Assembly: GCF_016862795.1 (NCBI RefSeq)
Contig: NZ_BONQ01000052.1
Span: forward strand, 1 to 64,000
Reading direction: 5' to 3'
Origin: Dactylosporangium siamense
GTDB taxonomy: Bacteria > Actinomycetota > Actinomycetes > Mycobacteriales > Micromonosporaceae
DNA length: 64,000 bases
The notes beneath the pieces are model-generated. The model had not been told where the DNA came from. It ran no database searches and saw only the letters and a program-made list of their open reading frames with translations. A program made the position numbers and the translations under genes. This document shows positions 34,268-42,663 of the stretch, piece by piece; positions within the stretch are counted from its first letter, which is position 1, and the number at the start of each line of letters is the position of its first letter.

Positions 34268-35974
34268 ATGCCAGACCGAATTGCCGCAGGTCAACCATCG
34301 CCGACCCGGCACGACACCGTCGCCGCACTCCTGGACGAGATCACCACTGACCCGGGGGGCGTGGTGAGCGCCTCGATCTACGACACCGCCCGACTCGTCA
34401 GCCTTACCCCTTCGCTGCCCGGGCATACCGCCCGGCTGCGGTTCCTCCTTACACAGCAGCGCAGCGACGGATGCTGGGGAGAGGCAGACGGCTACGCGCT
34501 CGTGCCGACACTGAGCGCCACCGAAGCCATTCTCGCCACCCTCCACCGGCCGTCGGCGGCCGGCATCGAGGCCGGGCAACTGCGCAGCTCGGCGCTGCGG
34601 GGCCTCACCGCGCTGCGGCGCTGGTCGGGCAGCCACGAGTCCGTGCCTGACACGATCGCGGTTGAGGTCGTCGTGCCTGCCCTGATCGCCGCCATCAACA
34701 GCCACCTCGACGGCCCGGATCCCGTCGTCGCCAGCGACGTTCGGCTGGCCGTGCCGGCAGGCATGAACCCCGACGCGGCAAGGCATCTGACGGCCCGCGT
34801 GCGTGACCACGCCGGCAGCGACCCGCAGACCTGGTGGGCGTCGCTGGAGGTGCTCGGCGCGGACGCTGCCCGCATCGCCACGGTGCGACCGCACGAGCAG
34901 GGAATGATCGCCTGCTCGCCGGCGGCAACCGCAGCATGGCTGGGCGAGAACCCGGACCACAGCACGCCCGCCGCGGCAGCCGCGGCGCGGTATCTCAGCC
35001 GGCTGCAGGCGGCCGGCGGCGGACCGGTCGCCGGTGTCTGGCCGATCACCTTCTTCGAGCGGTCCTGGGTCCTGAGCGTCCTGGCGCCGGCCATGTCCAG
35101 CCAGCCGGCACCCGCCAGCGTCCTGGACAGCCTCGACGGCGCGCTCGGACCAGGCGGCGCAAGCGCCGCGCCCAGCCTCCCGCCGGACTGCGACGACGCC
35201 GCGGTGGTGCTCACCGCACTGCACCGCCACGGCCGGCCACGGCCCGTCGACCCGCTCCTGACCTACTACACCGGCAGCTATTTCCGGTGCTTCCCAACCG
35301 AGCGAACCGCGTCGGTGAGCACCACCGCGCACGCCCTCGAGACGCTGCACGAGGCGATCGTCGCCCAGCCGGCCGAGCGCCTGCGGCTGGACCCGATCGC
35401 CGAGGCGACCGCTGCCTGGCTGGTAGAGACTCAAACGGCTGACGGCAGTTGGTGGGACAAATGGCATGCCTCGCCGTACTACGCGACGGCCTGCTGTGTC
35501 GACGCGCTGACGCCCTACACCGTCGTCCTGGCCGGATCCACGGCCACAACGACGGTGGGTGCAGCGGTCAAGCACGCCGTCCAGCGGGCCGTGGCGTGGA
35601 CAGTGGCCACACAGCACACCGATGGGTCATGGGGCCGCTGGGGCGGCAGCGTCGAAGAGACGGCCTACGCCGTGCAGATCCTCACCCGTGCCGGCGGCGT
35701 CGGTCCCGATGTCGCCGCAGCGGTTGCGGCCGGCGCGGCATACCTGCGGCAGCAGCACGGCAGTGGCCCGCACCGCGGTCTGTGGCACGCCAAGGACCTC
35801 TACGCCCCAGTGCGGGTGATCCGGGCCACCCGGCTCGCCGCGCTCGCCGCTGCGGAGCGGTTCGCGGTCACCTCCGGTGCAGCACGAAACGCCCCGGCTG
35901 GCGCGGCCGCAGTGCCGCGGTTGCCCGCGCCACGAGAGGCCCAGACCCGACGAGCTCTGGCCGATGCCGACTGA
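34268..35974 (+). CDS. Class II diterpene cyclase (copalyl-diphosphate-synthase-like)
   Basis: A 568-residue alpha-barrel terpene cyclase. The proton-donating DxDD motif is D307-C-D-D310 in LPPDCDDAAVVL. QW-like motifs are QQRSDGCWGEADGYALVPTLSATEAILATL near residue 65, QTADGSWWDKWHASPYYATACCVDAL near 393 and QHTDGSWGRWGGSVEETAYAVQIL near 450. It should protonate and cyclise GGPP to a labdane-type bicyclic diphosphate (copalyl, halimadienyl or similar). No class I DDxxD is present, which fits the separate class I synthase encoded nearby. The 3' end overlaps the convergent P450 gene by 107 bp. The ATG has only a weak ribosome binding site. Confidence 0.9.
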   Translation: MPDRIAAGQPSPTRHDTVAALLDEITTDPGGVVSASIYDTARLVSLTPSLPGHTARLRFLLTQQRSDGCWGEADGYALVPTLSATEAILATLHRPSAAGIEAGQLRSSALRGLTALRRWSGSHESVPDTIAVEVVVPALIAAINSHLDGPDPVVASDVRLAVPAGMNPDAARHLTARVRDHAGSDPQTWWASLEVLGADAARIATVRPHEQGMIACSPAATAAWLGENPDHSTPAAAAAARYLSRLQAAGGGPVAGVWPITFFERSWVLSVLAPAMSSQPAPASVLDSLDGALGPGGASAAPSLPPDCDDAAVVLTALHRHGRPRPVDPLLTYYTGSYFRCFPTERTASVSTTAHALETLHEAIVAQPAERLRLDPIAEATAAWLVETQTADGSWWDKWHASPYYATACCVDALTPYTVVLAGSTATTTVGAAVKHAVQRAVAWTVATQHTDGSWGRWGGSVEETAYAVQILTRAGGVGPDVAAAVAAGAAYLRQQHGSGPHRGLWHAKDLYAPVRVIRATRLAALAAAERFAVTSGAARNAPAGAAAVPRLPAPREAQTRRALADAD

Positions 35975-37196
35975 GCACGGCCGCAACGACGAGCTGGGCC
36001 TCGGCGGTGAACAGGTGATTGCCCAGGCATTGATGCGGGCCGCCGCCGAACGGTAGGAACGCATACCGGTGCCGGCGCGGCGCCGCCGGCCCGAACCGGT
36101 CCGGATCGAACCGGTGGGGATCCGGCCACGCCGTCGGCAGCCGGTGCATCACGTACGGGCTGACCAGCACCGTCGCCCCGGCCCGGATCGGTACACCGTC
36201 GATCACGTCAGGCTCGGCCGCCGTGCGCGGCACGATCCAGCCCGCGGGCCACAACCGCATCGTCTCCTGCAGCACCTGCCGGGTGTAGACCAGCCGGTCC
36301 AGGTGCTCAGGAGCCGGGGCTGCGTCGCCGACGACCGCGTCGACCTCCTCGACGACCCGCGCCGCGACGTCAGGATGCGCATCCAGCGCCATCCACAGCC
36401 ACGACAGGGTCAGCGCCGTTGCCTCGGTGCCGGCGACGAACATCGACACCACGTCGTCGCGGACCTGCCGGTCGGTCAACGCCGCACCGTTCTCGTCGCG
36501 GGCCGCGACAAGCAGCGACAGGATGTCACCGTCGCCGCCACCATCGCCGCGGACCCGTTGCACATGCGGGTACACGATGTCGTCGATCTGGCGCACGGCC
36601 CGGCGAAACCGTTGATCGCCGGGGACTGGCAGCCAGTCGGGCGCGAACGGCAGCGCGATGCGCCATCCCAGGGCACCGAACGCGGTGGAGATGGCCGCGC
36701 CGAGCACCCCTGCCTCTCCGCTGGGTATCCGGTCGGCGAAGAAGGCGCGGATGAGAGCCCGGAACACCACACGGGTCATACCCTCCACGAGCTCCACCGG
36801 TCGGCCGGCCCGCCCATCGGCCTCGAGCTCGGCGACGGCGGCCACGATCGCGTCGGCCATCGCGTCGAGGACGCCACGGACCGCGCGCGCTGTGAAGATC
36901 GGTTGCAGCAGGTTCCGGCTGCGCTGCCAGCTGGGCCCGTCGCTGGCGATGCCGTCACCCTCCAGCCGACGCAGCGGCTTCCACAGCATGCCGTCGCGGA
37001 CGTACTGCGACGACCGCTCGCGCAGCACCAGTTGCACATGGTCGGCACTTGTCAGCAGCAGGGGCCGGACCGGGCCGACGTCCAGACGCACAATCGCGCC
37101 GTCGTTGGCCGCGCCGAGACGCTCCAGCGCGGCCAGCGGGTCACGGGCCAAGGCCGGGACGGCCCGCCAGATCGGCTCGCGGTGCATCATCGGCAT
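35868..37196 (-). CDS. Cytochrome P450 of the diterpene cluster
   Basis: A 442-residue P450. The I-helix is MFVAGTEATALTLSWLW, the K-helix ExxR is ETMRLW, and the heme loop is FLPFGGGPHQCLGNHL with the axial thiolate at Cys390. The architecture is closer to the CYP102/eukaryote-like branch than to small soluble CYP105-type enzymes. It lies 3 bp after the class I terpene synthase gene on the same strand and should oxidise the diterpene product. No ferredoxin gene is adjacent. ATGs at 37196, 37190 and 37187 are all possible; AGGGG favours 37190. The last 107 bp overlap the cyclase gene tail to tail. Confidence 0.93.
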   Translation of the reverse strand: MPMMHREPIWRAVPALARDPLAALERLGAANDGAIVRLDVGPVRPLLLTSADHVQLVLRERSSQYVRDGMLWKPLRRLEGDGIASDGPSWQRSRNLLQPIFTARAVRGVLDAMADAIVAAVAELEADGRAGRPVELVEGMTRVVFRALIRAFFADRIPSGEAGVLGAAISTAFGALGWRIALPFAPDWLPVPGDQRFRRAVRQIDDIVYPHVQRVRGDGGGDGDILSLLVAARDENGAALTDRQVRDDVVSMFVAGTEATALTLSWLWMALDAHPDVAARVVEEVDAVVGDAAPAPEHLDRLVYTRQVLQETMRLWPAGWIVPRTAAEPDVIDGVPIRAGATVLVSPYVMHRLPTAWPDPHRFDPDRFGPAAPRRHRYAFLPFGGGPHQCLGNHLFTAEAQLVVAAVLSRHRPELVGSGPLVARATAALRPRQPGRFVLHRR

Positions 37197-37199
37197 CCC

Positions 37200-38120
37200 C
37201 TAACGCAGATCGGTGACGCGGTAGACGGCGACTGCGACGTGCAGGCTCCGGCGCAGCACACTCGCCTCGACGACATCGCGCAGCAGATCGTCATGCAGTC
37301 GCACGTAGCGGTCGATCCGGCGCTCGAACGCTGCGACGTCGACCACGTCCAATCGCTGCAGCAGCAGGACATTGAGCCGGCCAGCAGCACGGTCACGATC
37401 GACCGACGCCAGGTCGTTGGCAATCCGGATCGCGCGGGAGGCAGCCACCAATGCCTTGTCGATCCTTGATGACTTGACCGCCGTCGGTGACGCCTTGGCG
37501 AGGATCAGCAGAAGGTAGGCGAAACTGCGGTAGTTGACATGGTGCTCGGCCACGGCCAGGTACTCCACAACCGTCGGCGCACCAGCGCGTCCCTGCTGGA
37601 TCTGCTGGGCACGGACGGTGTGTTGGACGCCGGCGTCGATCGCAGCGCACAGAGCATCAGCGAATCGGGCGAGCAACGTCGGAGCCTTCGCCAGCCTGAG
37701 CTCGGCGAGCAGCTCGGCGAGCATCGCGTCGAGCGCCGGCGCCGGCGCGCTGGGCGCATCCGTGGCCCGCACGAGCGTGCTGAGGCGACCCGCCAGCCCG
37801 GTGAGCACAGCGGGATCGGCGTCCACGTCATCGAGGGCGTCATCGACGAGAAACGTCCAGAGGCAGTACCGCGCCAACACCATCGCGCTGGAGGCGGGCA
37901 GATCCGGCGCGATGGCGGTCACGACCTTGGCCAGTCGCTGGGTCAGGTTGCGGTCGGGGCGCGCTCCATGGGTGGATGCCCACCTCCACAGATCCGCACC
38001 GATCTCCGCAGCCATGGTGCTCGAGGGTCGGTCATCGGCTTGCCGCGCAACGGCCCTCGACGCCACCAGGGCCTCCTGCGACTCTGGCGGGAGGGCCACT
38101 CCTGGAACTTGGACGGCCAC
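37200..38120 (-). CDS. Class I diterpene synthase
   Basis: A 306-residue helical class I terpene synthase. The Asp-rich metal motif is D93-D-A-L-D-D98 (LVDDALDDVD). The NSE/DTE motif is N235-D-L-A-S239-V-D-R-D243, an NDxxSxxxD variant, followed by RAAGRLN. It should ionise the bicyclic diphosphate made by the class II cyclase and release a diterpene hydrocarbon or alcohol. It is the first gene of the synthase-P450 operon. The GTG at 38120 is the longest start; ATG codons near residue 36 are possible but would remove a conserved-looking helix. Confidence 0.88.
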   Translation of the reverse strand: MAVQVPGVALPPESQEALVASRAVARQADDRPSSTMAAEIGADLWRWASTHGARPDRNLTQRLAKVVTAIAPDLPASSAMVLARYCLWTFLVDDALDDVDADPAVLTGLAGRLSTLVRATDAPSAPAPALDAMLAELLAELRLAKAPTLLARFADALCAAIDAGVQHTVRAQQIQQGRAGAPTVVEYLAVAEHHVNYRSFAYLLLILAKASPTAVKSSRIDKALVAASRAIRIANDLASVDRDRAAGRLNVLLLQRLDVVDVAAFERRIDRYVRLHDDLLRDVVEASVLRRSLHVAVAVYRVTDLR

Positions 38121-38584
38121 TCTTCATCGTTCCCGCGAATAGATGATCATCGCAAGACGATCCACAGCCGACCGACCTGCGATCAGGGCCACCGCACCGC
38201 ACCCCGAGGGGGCCGGAGCGCGATAGACAGGGATGGTTGCGGCGTTCGACGACATGGACCAGCCCCTTACCCCCTGAGGCATCCATTACCGATCACCGAT
38301 GCCACATCACGAAGCTACGTGATCACGAACGGCAAAGACATGGTGGGCGGTGAGAGGGTGACCACATCGGACGGTCGCGGCCGCCCGGACTGCCCACATA
38401 CTTCCTGAAGATCAACAATGTCGTTTGTGGCAGAACGACCTACCCGAGTGTGCGGCACGATGGGTGCCGCCGCGACGACCCGTGGGCGCGGCGGGCGTGA
38501 CATTACTCCCCGGGCGGGCCGGCACCGGGAATCGTGAGCGGGGCAGCCGACCGGACGCGCGGTTGATAGGGTCCGGGCGCTTCG
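38121..38584. other. Intergenic region upstream of the terpene synthase, with one dyad
   Basis: This 464-bp region lies between divergent genes. The clearest element is the inverted repeat ATCACG-AAGCTA-CGTGAT at 38306-38323, a plausible operator. TAGGGT at 38567-38572 is the likely -10 of the following membrane-protein gene. A 14-codon ATG frame at 38233-38277 is open but has no support. No other gene or RNA is seen. Confidence 0.5.
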
Positions 38585-39040
38585 ATGACCGTCGACTTCA
38601 CGGGGGCTGCCATGCACGAGAATCCGGCCATTGCCAGGCCTGCCGGCGACGCCGCTCAGCGCACCGTCAAACTCGGGGTCGCTGCGGCGGCGCTGCTCGC
38701 GGCGCTCAACCTGGGACTTGCCGTCACGTTGTTCGTCGTCGCCGGGGTGGCCGGGGGGAAGAACACCGTGCCGTGCATCATCGTGGGCGTCCCGGTGCTG
38801 ATCATGGGTGCCGTCGGGCTCGTCGGGGTCCGGCTGATGCAGCAGGGCAAGCGCCGCGGTGCCAACGTCGCGGCCAAGGGCACATGGCTGCTGTTCCTCA
38901 CGCCGCTGGCGTTCGCCATGGGCGCGTTCGAGGACGGGTTCCACCCGCTCTGGCTGATCCTTGCCGCGGTCGTCCTCGCCGTGCTGGTCGGCGCCACGAT
39001 CCTCGTCGACCGGGCCAGCCACCAGCTCCCCGCCGCGTAG
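38585..39040 (+). CDS. Hypothetical four-TM membrane protein
   Basis: A 151-residue protein with membrane segments at about residues 30-52, 62-84, 97-115 and 121-141 and short loops. No motif is recognised. TAGGGT lies 12 nt before the ATG at 38585, giving a leader of only a few bases; a second ATG at 38612 has gggggc upstream and would give a 142-residue product with all four segments intact. It ends at a strong hairpin shared with the convergent hydrolase gene. Confidence 0.75.
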   Translation: MTVDFTGAAMHENPAIARPAGDAAQRTVKLGVAAAALLAALNLGLAVTLFVVAGVAGGKNTVPCIIVGVPVLIMGAVGLVGVRLMQQGKRRGANVAAKGTWLLFLTPLAFAMGAFEDGFHPLWLILAAVVLAVLVGATILVDRASHQLPAA

Positions 39041-39041
39041 G

Positions 39042-39077
39042 GCGGTGACCGCCCCGGATTGCCGGGACGGTCACCGC
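39042..39077. terminator. Bidirectional hairpin terminator
   Basis: Arms gcggtgaccg (39042-39051) and cggtcaccgc (39068-39077) pair perfectly around a 16-nt loop in the 45-bp gap between convergent stops at 39040 and 39086. There is no T tract, as usual in this GC range. It should serve both genes. Confidence 0.7.
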
Positions 39078-39085
39078 TGCCACCC

Positions 39086-39931
39086 TCAGGCCGGCCCGCA
39101 GAACACGGTGATCAGCCCGGCGAGCTGCTCGGGCGCGGTGAACGGATACAGATGGTTGCCGCCGTCGATCGTGGCGACCGTCGCGCCGGGGATCAGCCCG
39201 GCGAGATGGGCCACGAGCCGGTGGAACGGCGGCGGGCTGGCACTGCCCTGGATCAGCAGGACCCGCTGCCTCAGCCGGGCGGCGGCCGGCCGGCCGAGGC
39301 TCCACCCGTTGATGGCGGGGATCTCGCCGGTGAAGAGATACCGGCTGCTGTCCTCGGCGGCCGCGACCAGGTCGGCGCCGAGCGCGCTCGTCATGACCTC
39401 GCGGAACGACGGACCGCACACCGCCGCCATGAAGACCTCGAACGCGGCCGGGAGGTCGCCTCGCGCGGTCGCCGCCATCGCCGCGCCGATCGCCGGACCC
39501 AGCATGGCGTGGATCGCCTCGAGGTCCTCGGGCGCGACCAGGCTGTCGACCAGCGGGGGTTCGCTGAGCATGAGCGTGCGGACCAGATCGGGATGGTCGA
39601 AGGTGAGCTGCATGGCGATCGTGGTGCCCGACGAGTGGGCGAGCACGTGGGCGGGTGCCGCGCCGAGGTGCCGTAGCAGCGCGGCGCCGTGCCCGGCGTG
39701 GTCGGCGATGCTCAGCCCGTCCGGCGCGGGCGCACCGGTGTAGCCGGCCCGCACCATGCGGATCACGCGGTACCCCTTGAGCACGGGAAGGGCGGCAAGG
39801 GGGGTGAACCAGTCGGCGGACCCGGCGGCGTGGATCAGCAGCAGGGGCGCGCCGTCGCCGCCGGAGTCGGTGTAGGCGACCTCGGCGCCGTCGATGCGCC
39901 ACCGGGTCAGTTCCGGAATCGTCAGGGTCAT
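39086..39931 (-). CDS. Alpha/beta hydrolase
   Basis: A 281-residue alpha/beta-hydrolase. The oxyanion strand is LLLIHAAGSADWF, the nucleophile elbow is LAHSSGTTIAMQL (Ser in H-S-S-G), and the catalytic His is in GGNHLYPFTAPEQ near the C-terminus. Substrate is unknown; the fold covers esterases, epoxide hydrolases and C-C hydrolases. It follows the VOC gene by 19 bp on the same strand and is under the shared TetR-controlled promoter at 40335-40393. Confidence 0.88.
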   Translation of the reverse strand: MTLTIPELTRWRIDGAEVAYTDSGGDGAPLLLIHAAGSADWFTPLAALPVLKGYRVIRMVRAGYTGAPAPDGLSIADHAGHGAALLRHLGAAPAHVLAHSSGTTIAMQLTFDHPDLVRTLMLSEPPLVDSLVAPEDLEAIHAMLGPAIGAAMAATARGDLPAAFEVFMAAVCGPSFREVMTSALGADLVAAAEDSSRYLFTGEIPAINGWSLGRPAAARLRQRVLLIQGSASPPPFHRLVAHLAGLIPGATVATIDGGNHLYPFTAPEQLAGLITVFCGPA

Positions 39932-39950
39932 GATGGTTTTCTCCTCTGGG

Positions 39951-40334
39951 TCAGTCGGCGTAGAGGCGGATCTCGATGCCGTCGGGATCGTGCAACCCGA
40001 TCAGCACCGAACCGCCGTTGTGCCCGGTCACGACGCCGCCGTGGGCCTGGCCCAGCTCGTCGAGCCGGTGTTGCCAGGCCTGGACGGCGGCTCTGCTCGG
40101 CACCGCGAGGGCGACGGGGTCGAAGCCGGCCAGGGCGGCGGACCGCTCCGGATCGAGGCGCAGCGCCAGCCGGAGCGAACCGGTCGGATCGGCGAGGGCG
40201 AGACCTCTGAGCACCCCGTCCTCGATGAACTCGATCTCCACGTGCAGGCCGAGCACCTCGCCGTACCAGGCGCGGCTGCGGTCCAGATCCGCGACGGGCA
40301 GCTTGACGTGGTGAAAGCCGGAGAGTTCAGACAT
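39951..40334 (-). CDS. VOC (glyoxalase/dioxygenase-fold) protein
   Basis: A 127-residue vicinal-oxygen-chelate protein with two beta-alpha-beta-beta-beta units: FHHVKLPVADLDRSRAWYGEVLG at the N-terminus and GSVLIGLHDPDGIEIRLYAD at the C-terminus. Metal-type residues are the first His pair region and Glu in DGIEIRL. Function is unknown. The ATG at 40334 is preferred because AGGAG lies 8 nt upstream. It is first in the operon with the alpha/beta hydrolase and divergent from tetR. Confidence 0.85.
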   Translation of the reverse strand: MSELSGFHHVKLPVADLDRSRAWYGEVLGLHVEIEFIEDGVLRGLALADPTGSLRLALRLDPERSAALAGFDPVALAVPSRAAVQAWQHRLDELGQAHGGVVTGHNGGSVLIGLHDPDGIEIRLYAD

Positions 40335-40351
40335 CCCACCCACTCCTTTCG

Positions 40352-40390
40352 CTAGAGGCGCCTCTAGTAAGTGACTAGAGTAGACTCTAG
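40352..40390. promoter_or_regulatory. Two perfect CTAGAG palindromes controlling a VOC-hydrolase/tetR divergon
   Basis: CTAGAGGCGCCTCTAG (40352-40367) and CTAGAGTAGACTCTAG (40375-40390) are perfect 16-bp palindromes with centres 23 bp apart. The second contains TAGACT (40381-40386), which lies 7 nt before the tetR ATG and is its likely -10. Binding of the TetR dimer would therefore block its own promoter directly. Confidence 0.8.
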
Positions 40391-40393
40391 CGA

Positions 40394-41071
40394 ATGGCGG
40401 ATGCTGTCAACCGGTCGAAGAAACCCGACAGTGCGAAGGGCGAGGTCCCCCGGCGCGCGACGAGGGCCGAGCAGGCGCGGGCCACCCGCCGGCGCATCAT
40501 CGCCGCAGCGACCGAGCAGTTCATCGCGCACGGCTATGGGGCGGCCCTGCTCGACCAGGTGGCCGAGCAGTCCGGCGTCGCGATCCAGACGGTGTACTTC
40601 CACTTCAAGAACAAGCGCACCCTGCTCAAGGAGGCGCTGGACGTCGCCGCCGTCGGTGACGACGAGCCCGTCCCCCTGCTGGAGCGCCCCTGGCTGGCCG
40701 AGATCCGGCAGGAGCCCGACGCACGGCGGGTCATCCAGCTGTGGATCGCCAACGGCCGCACGATCATCCAGCGCGTCGCCCCGCTCATGCGGGTCGTCCG
40801 CGGCGCCACCGGCACCGACCCCGAGCTGGCCGCCCAGTGGGACACCAGCCAGCAGCAGACCCGCACCGCCTACGCCATGCTCGTCCAGCTCATCGCCGAC
40901 CGGGGCGCCCTCGACCCGGCCCTGACCGTGGACCAGGCCCGCGACGTGGCCTTCGTCCTGGCCAACGTGGAGACCTACCTGCAGTTCGCGGACGCCTGCG
41001 GCTGGACCCTCGACCAGTGGCAGGACCGCGTCACCGGCCTCCTGACCGCCGCCCTGCTCCCGAAAGACTGA
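40394..41071 (+). CDS. TetR-family transcriptional regulator
   Basis: A 225-residue TetR protein with a basic N-terminal arm (NRSKKPDSAKGEVPRRATRAEQ). The HTH is TRRRIIAAATEQFIAHGYGAALLDQVAEQSGVAIQTVYFHFKNKRTLL (about residues 31-78), and a helical effector domain follows. TAGACT 7 nt upstream and no ribosome binding site suggest a leaderless mRNA. It should repress itself and the VOC/hydrolase operon through the CTAGAG palindromes. Confidence 0.9.
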   Translation: MADAVNRSKKPDSAKGEVPRRATRAEQARATRRRIIAAATEQFIAHGYGAALLDQVAEQSGVAIQTVYFHFKNKRTLLKEALDVAAVGDDEPVPLLERPWLAEIRQEPDARRVIQLWIANGRTIIQRVAPLMRVVRGATGTDPELAAQWDTSQQQTRTAYAMLVQLIADRGALDPALTVDQARDVAFVLANVETYLQFADACGWTLDQWQDRVTGLLTAALLPKD

Positions 41072-41109
41072 ACCGCGCGACCTCGTGCGCCGGAACCCTG
41101 CGCGAGCGA

Positions 41110-41138
41110 TTGACAAAAACATTTTGTACGTACAGGAT
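41110..41138 (+). promoter_or_regulatory. Promoter and dyad of the wHTH regulator operon
   Basis: TTGACA (41110-41115), a 17-bp spacer and CAGGAT (41133-41138) make one of the best housekeeping promoters in the window. The start codon GTG at 41146 lies 7 nt after the -10. The perfect palindrome TGTACGTACA (41125-41134) sits across the spacer and -10, a position suited to repression by the regulator itself. Confidence 0.7.
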
Positions 41139-41145
41139 GCTTTTT

Positions 41146-41730
41146 GTGATTCAGGACCTCCTGTACTTGGAGCGCGTCGAGCAGGCCGAGACGCTGCTCA
41201 AACCGCACCGCATCGAGGTGCTGCGCCAGTTGGCCGAGCCGCGGTCGTGCACCGAGGTCGCGGCCCGGTTGGACCAGACCCAGCAGCGCGTCTACTACCA
41301 CGTCAAGCGGCTCGTCGAGCACGGCATCGTCACCCAGGTGGCCGAGCGCCGGGTGCGCGGCATCAACGAGGGCGTCTACCAGGCCACCGCACGCGCCTAC
41401 TGGCTCTCCCCCCGCCTCGTCGGCCGGATCGGCCAGCGCCAGCACCGCGACGAGGCCAGCCTCGGCTACCTCCTCGACCTCATGGAGGAGGTCCAGTCCG
41501 ACGTCGCCGCCCTCCACAGCCGGGCGGCCCAACCGGTCGGGGCCCCGGAGCTGCCGTCGCTCGGCGTCTCCGGCGAGATCAGGGTGCGGCCGGACCGGCG
41601 CGCCGAGTTCATGGCCGACCTGAAAACCGCCCTGCAGGACCTCTTCACCAAGTACGGCGGCGCCGAAGGAGACGGGTTCAAGCTCGCCGTCGCCTGCTAT
41701 CCCGACCGTACCCACGACAACGCCGGCTGA
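41146..41730 (+). CDS. ArsR-like winged-helix regulator
   Basis: A 194-residue protein. The N-terminal wHTH is LLKPHRIEVLRQLAEPRSCTEVAARLDQTQQRVYYHVKRLVEHGIVTQVAERRVRGINEGVYQATARAYWLSP (about residues 18-90). The C-terminal half is helical, with a final strand region (SGEIRVRPDRRAEFMADLKTALQDLFTKYGG). It starts at GTG 41146 given the promoter spacing; an ATG at 41137 would lie in the -10. It heads an operon with a SRPBCC gene and a DHFR-like gene, a common grouping where the regulator controls the activator-type AHSA1 partner. Confidence 0.85.
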   Translation: MIQDLLYLERVEQAETLLKPHRIEVLRQLAEPRSCTEVAARLDQTQQRVYYHVKRLVEHGIVTQVAERRVRGINEGVYQATARAYWLSPRLVGRIGQRQHRDEASLGYLLDLMEEVQSDVAALHSRAAQPVGAPELPSLGVSGEIRVRPDRRAEFMADLKTALQDLFTKYGGAEGDGFKLAVACYPDRTHDNAG

Positions 41731-41751
41731 TTTCCGGCAAGGAGACGACCA

Positions 41752-42633
41752 ATGGCCACGTTGAAGAAGCGCATCCGGATCGACGCCCCTCGCAGTGCGG
41801 TGCACCACGCGCTCACCGACCCGACGGCCTTGCGGGTCTGGCTCGCCGAACACGCCGAGGTGGACCTGCCCGACCGGTTCCAGTTCTGGGGTCGCCGCAC
41901 GCCGGACGGTGACGTCCCGCACCAGCGCCTGCTGCACGCCGACGACAGCTCGCTGCGCTTCGACTGGGAGCTCGACGGCGTCACCACCAACGTCGAGCTC
42001 GCGCTGGCCACCGAGGCGGGCGAGCGCGAGTCGACCCTGGTGACGCTCACCCAGACCGAGGTGCCCGGCTGGCCCGAGATGCTGACCACCCCCGGCAGCC
42101 GCAGCCTGATGCACACCTACTGGGCGCTGGCCCTGGCCAACCTCGCCGACCACGTCGAGGGGCGGCAGCCCGTCGCGCACTGCGACTTCACCAGCACGGA
42201 GCTGCGCACCGAGCTGCTGATCGACGCCGACCGGCAGGCGGTGTACGAGTCGCTGACCGAGCCGGAGCACTTCTCCCGGTGGTCCGGCGTGAAGGTCGAC
42301 GTCGAGCTGTACCCGGGTGGCCGCTGGGCGATGGGCGGTTTCGATGCGGGCTACGCCGCGCACATCACCGCCATCGAGCCCGGGCGTTCGATGTCGATCG
42401 ACTGGGGCGAGATGGTCCAGACCTGGGAGCTGGCCGACTCGGGCGGGCAGACCCGGCTGACCTTTGTCCACAGTGGATTCGACGAGACCCGGCCGGCACC
42501 CTACGACGGCTGGCTCGGCCTGCTCGGCGGCCTGGCGGAGCTGCGCCGCTACCACGAGAGCGGGAACTGGCGCCCCAGGTGGGTCGATGTGCAGGTCGAT
42601 GGCCTGCCGGACGAGCTCATGACCACCAACTGA
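41752..42633 (+). CDS. SRPBCC (AHSA1-like) protein with two tandem domains
   Basis: A 293-residue protein made of two START/Bet-v1-type domains. Domain one (about residues 1-140) has RIRIDAPRSAVHHALTDPTALRVWLAEHAEVDLPDRFQFWG, and domain two (about 148-288) has ELLIDADRQAVYESLTEPEHFSRWSGVKVDVELYPGGRWAMGG. These folds bind hydrophobic ligands. AAGGAG lies 8 nt before the ATG. It lies between the wHTH regulator and the DHFR-like gene, all in one direction. Confidence 0.88.
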   Translation: MATLKKRIRIDAPRSAVHHALTDPTALRVWLAEHAEVDLPDRFQFWGRRTPDGDVPHQRLLHADDSSLRFDWELDGVTTNVELALATEAGERESTLVTLTQTEVPGWPEMLTTPGSRSLMHTYWALALANLADHVEGRQPVAHCDFTSTELRTELLIDADRQAVYESLTEPEHFSRWSGVKVDVELYPGGRWAMGGFDAGYAAHITAIEPGRSMSIDWGEMVQTWELADSGGQTRLTFVHSGFDETRPAPYDGWLGLLGGLAELRRYHESGNWRPRWVDVQVDGLPDELMTTN

Positions 42634-42663
42634 CCGCTCACGACGACAGGAGAGAACACACTC

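Noticed and set aside
38233-38277. A 14-codon peptide upstream of the terpene synthase
   Set aside because: An ATG and an open frame exist, but there is no promoter spacing, coupling or modification-enzyme gene to support it.
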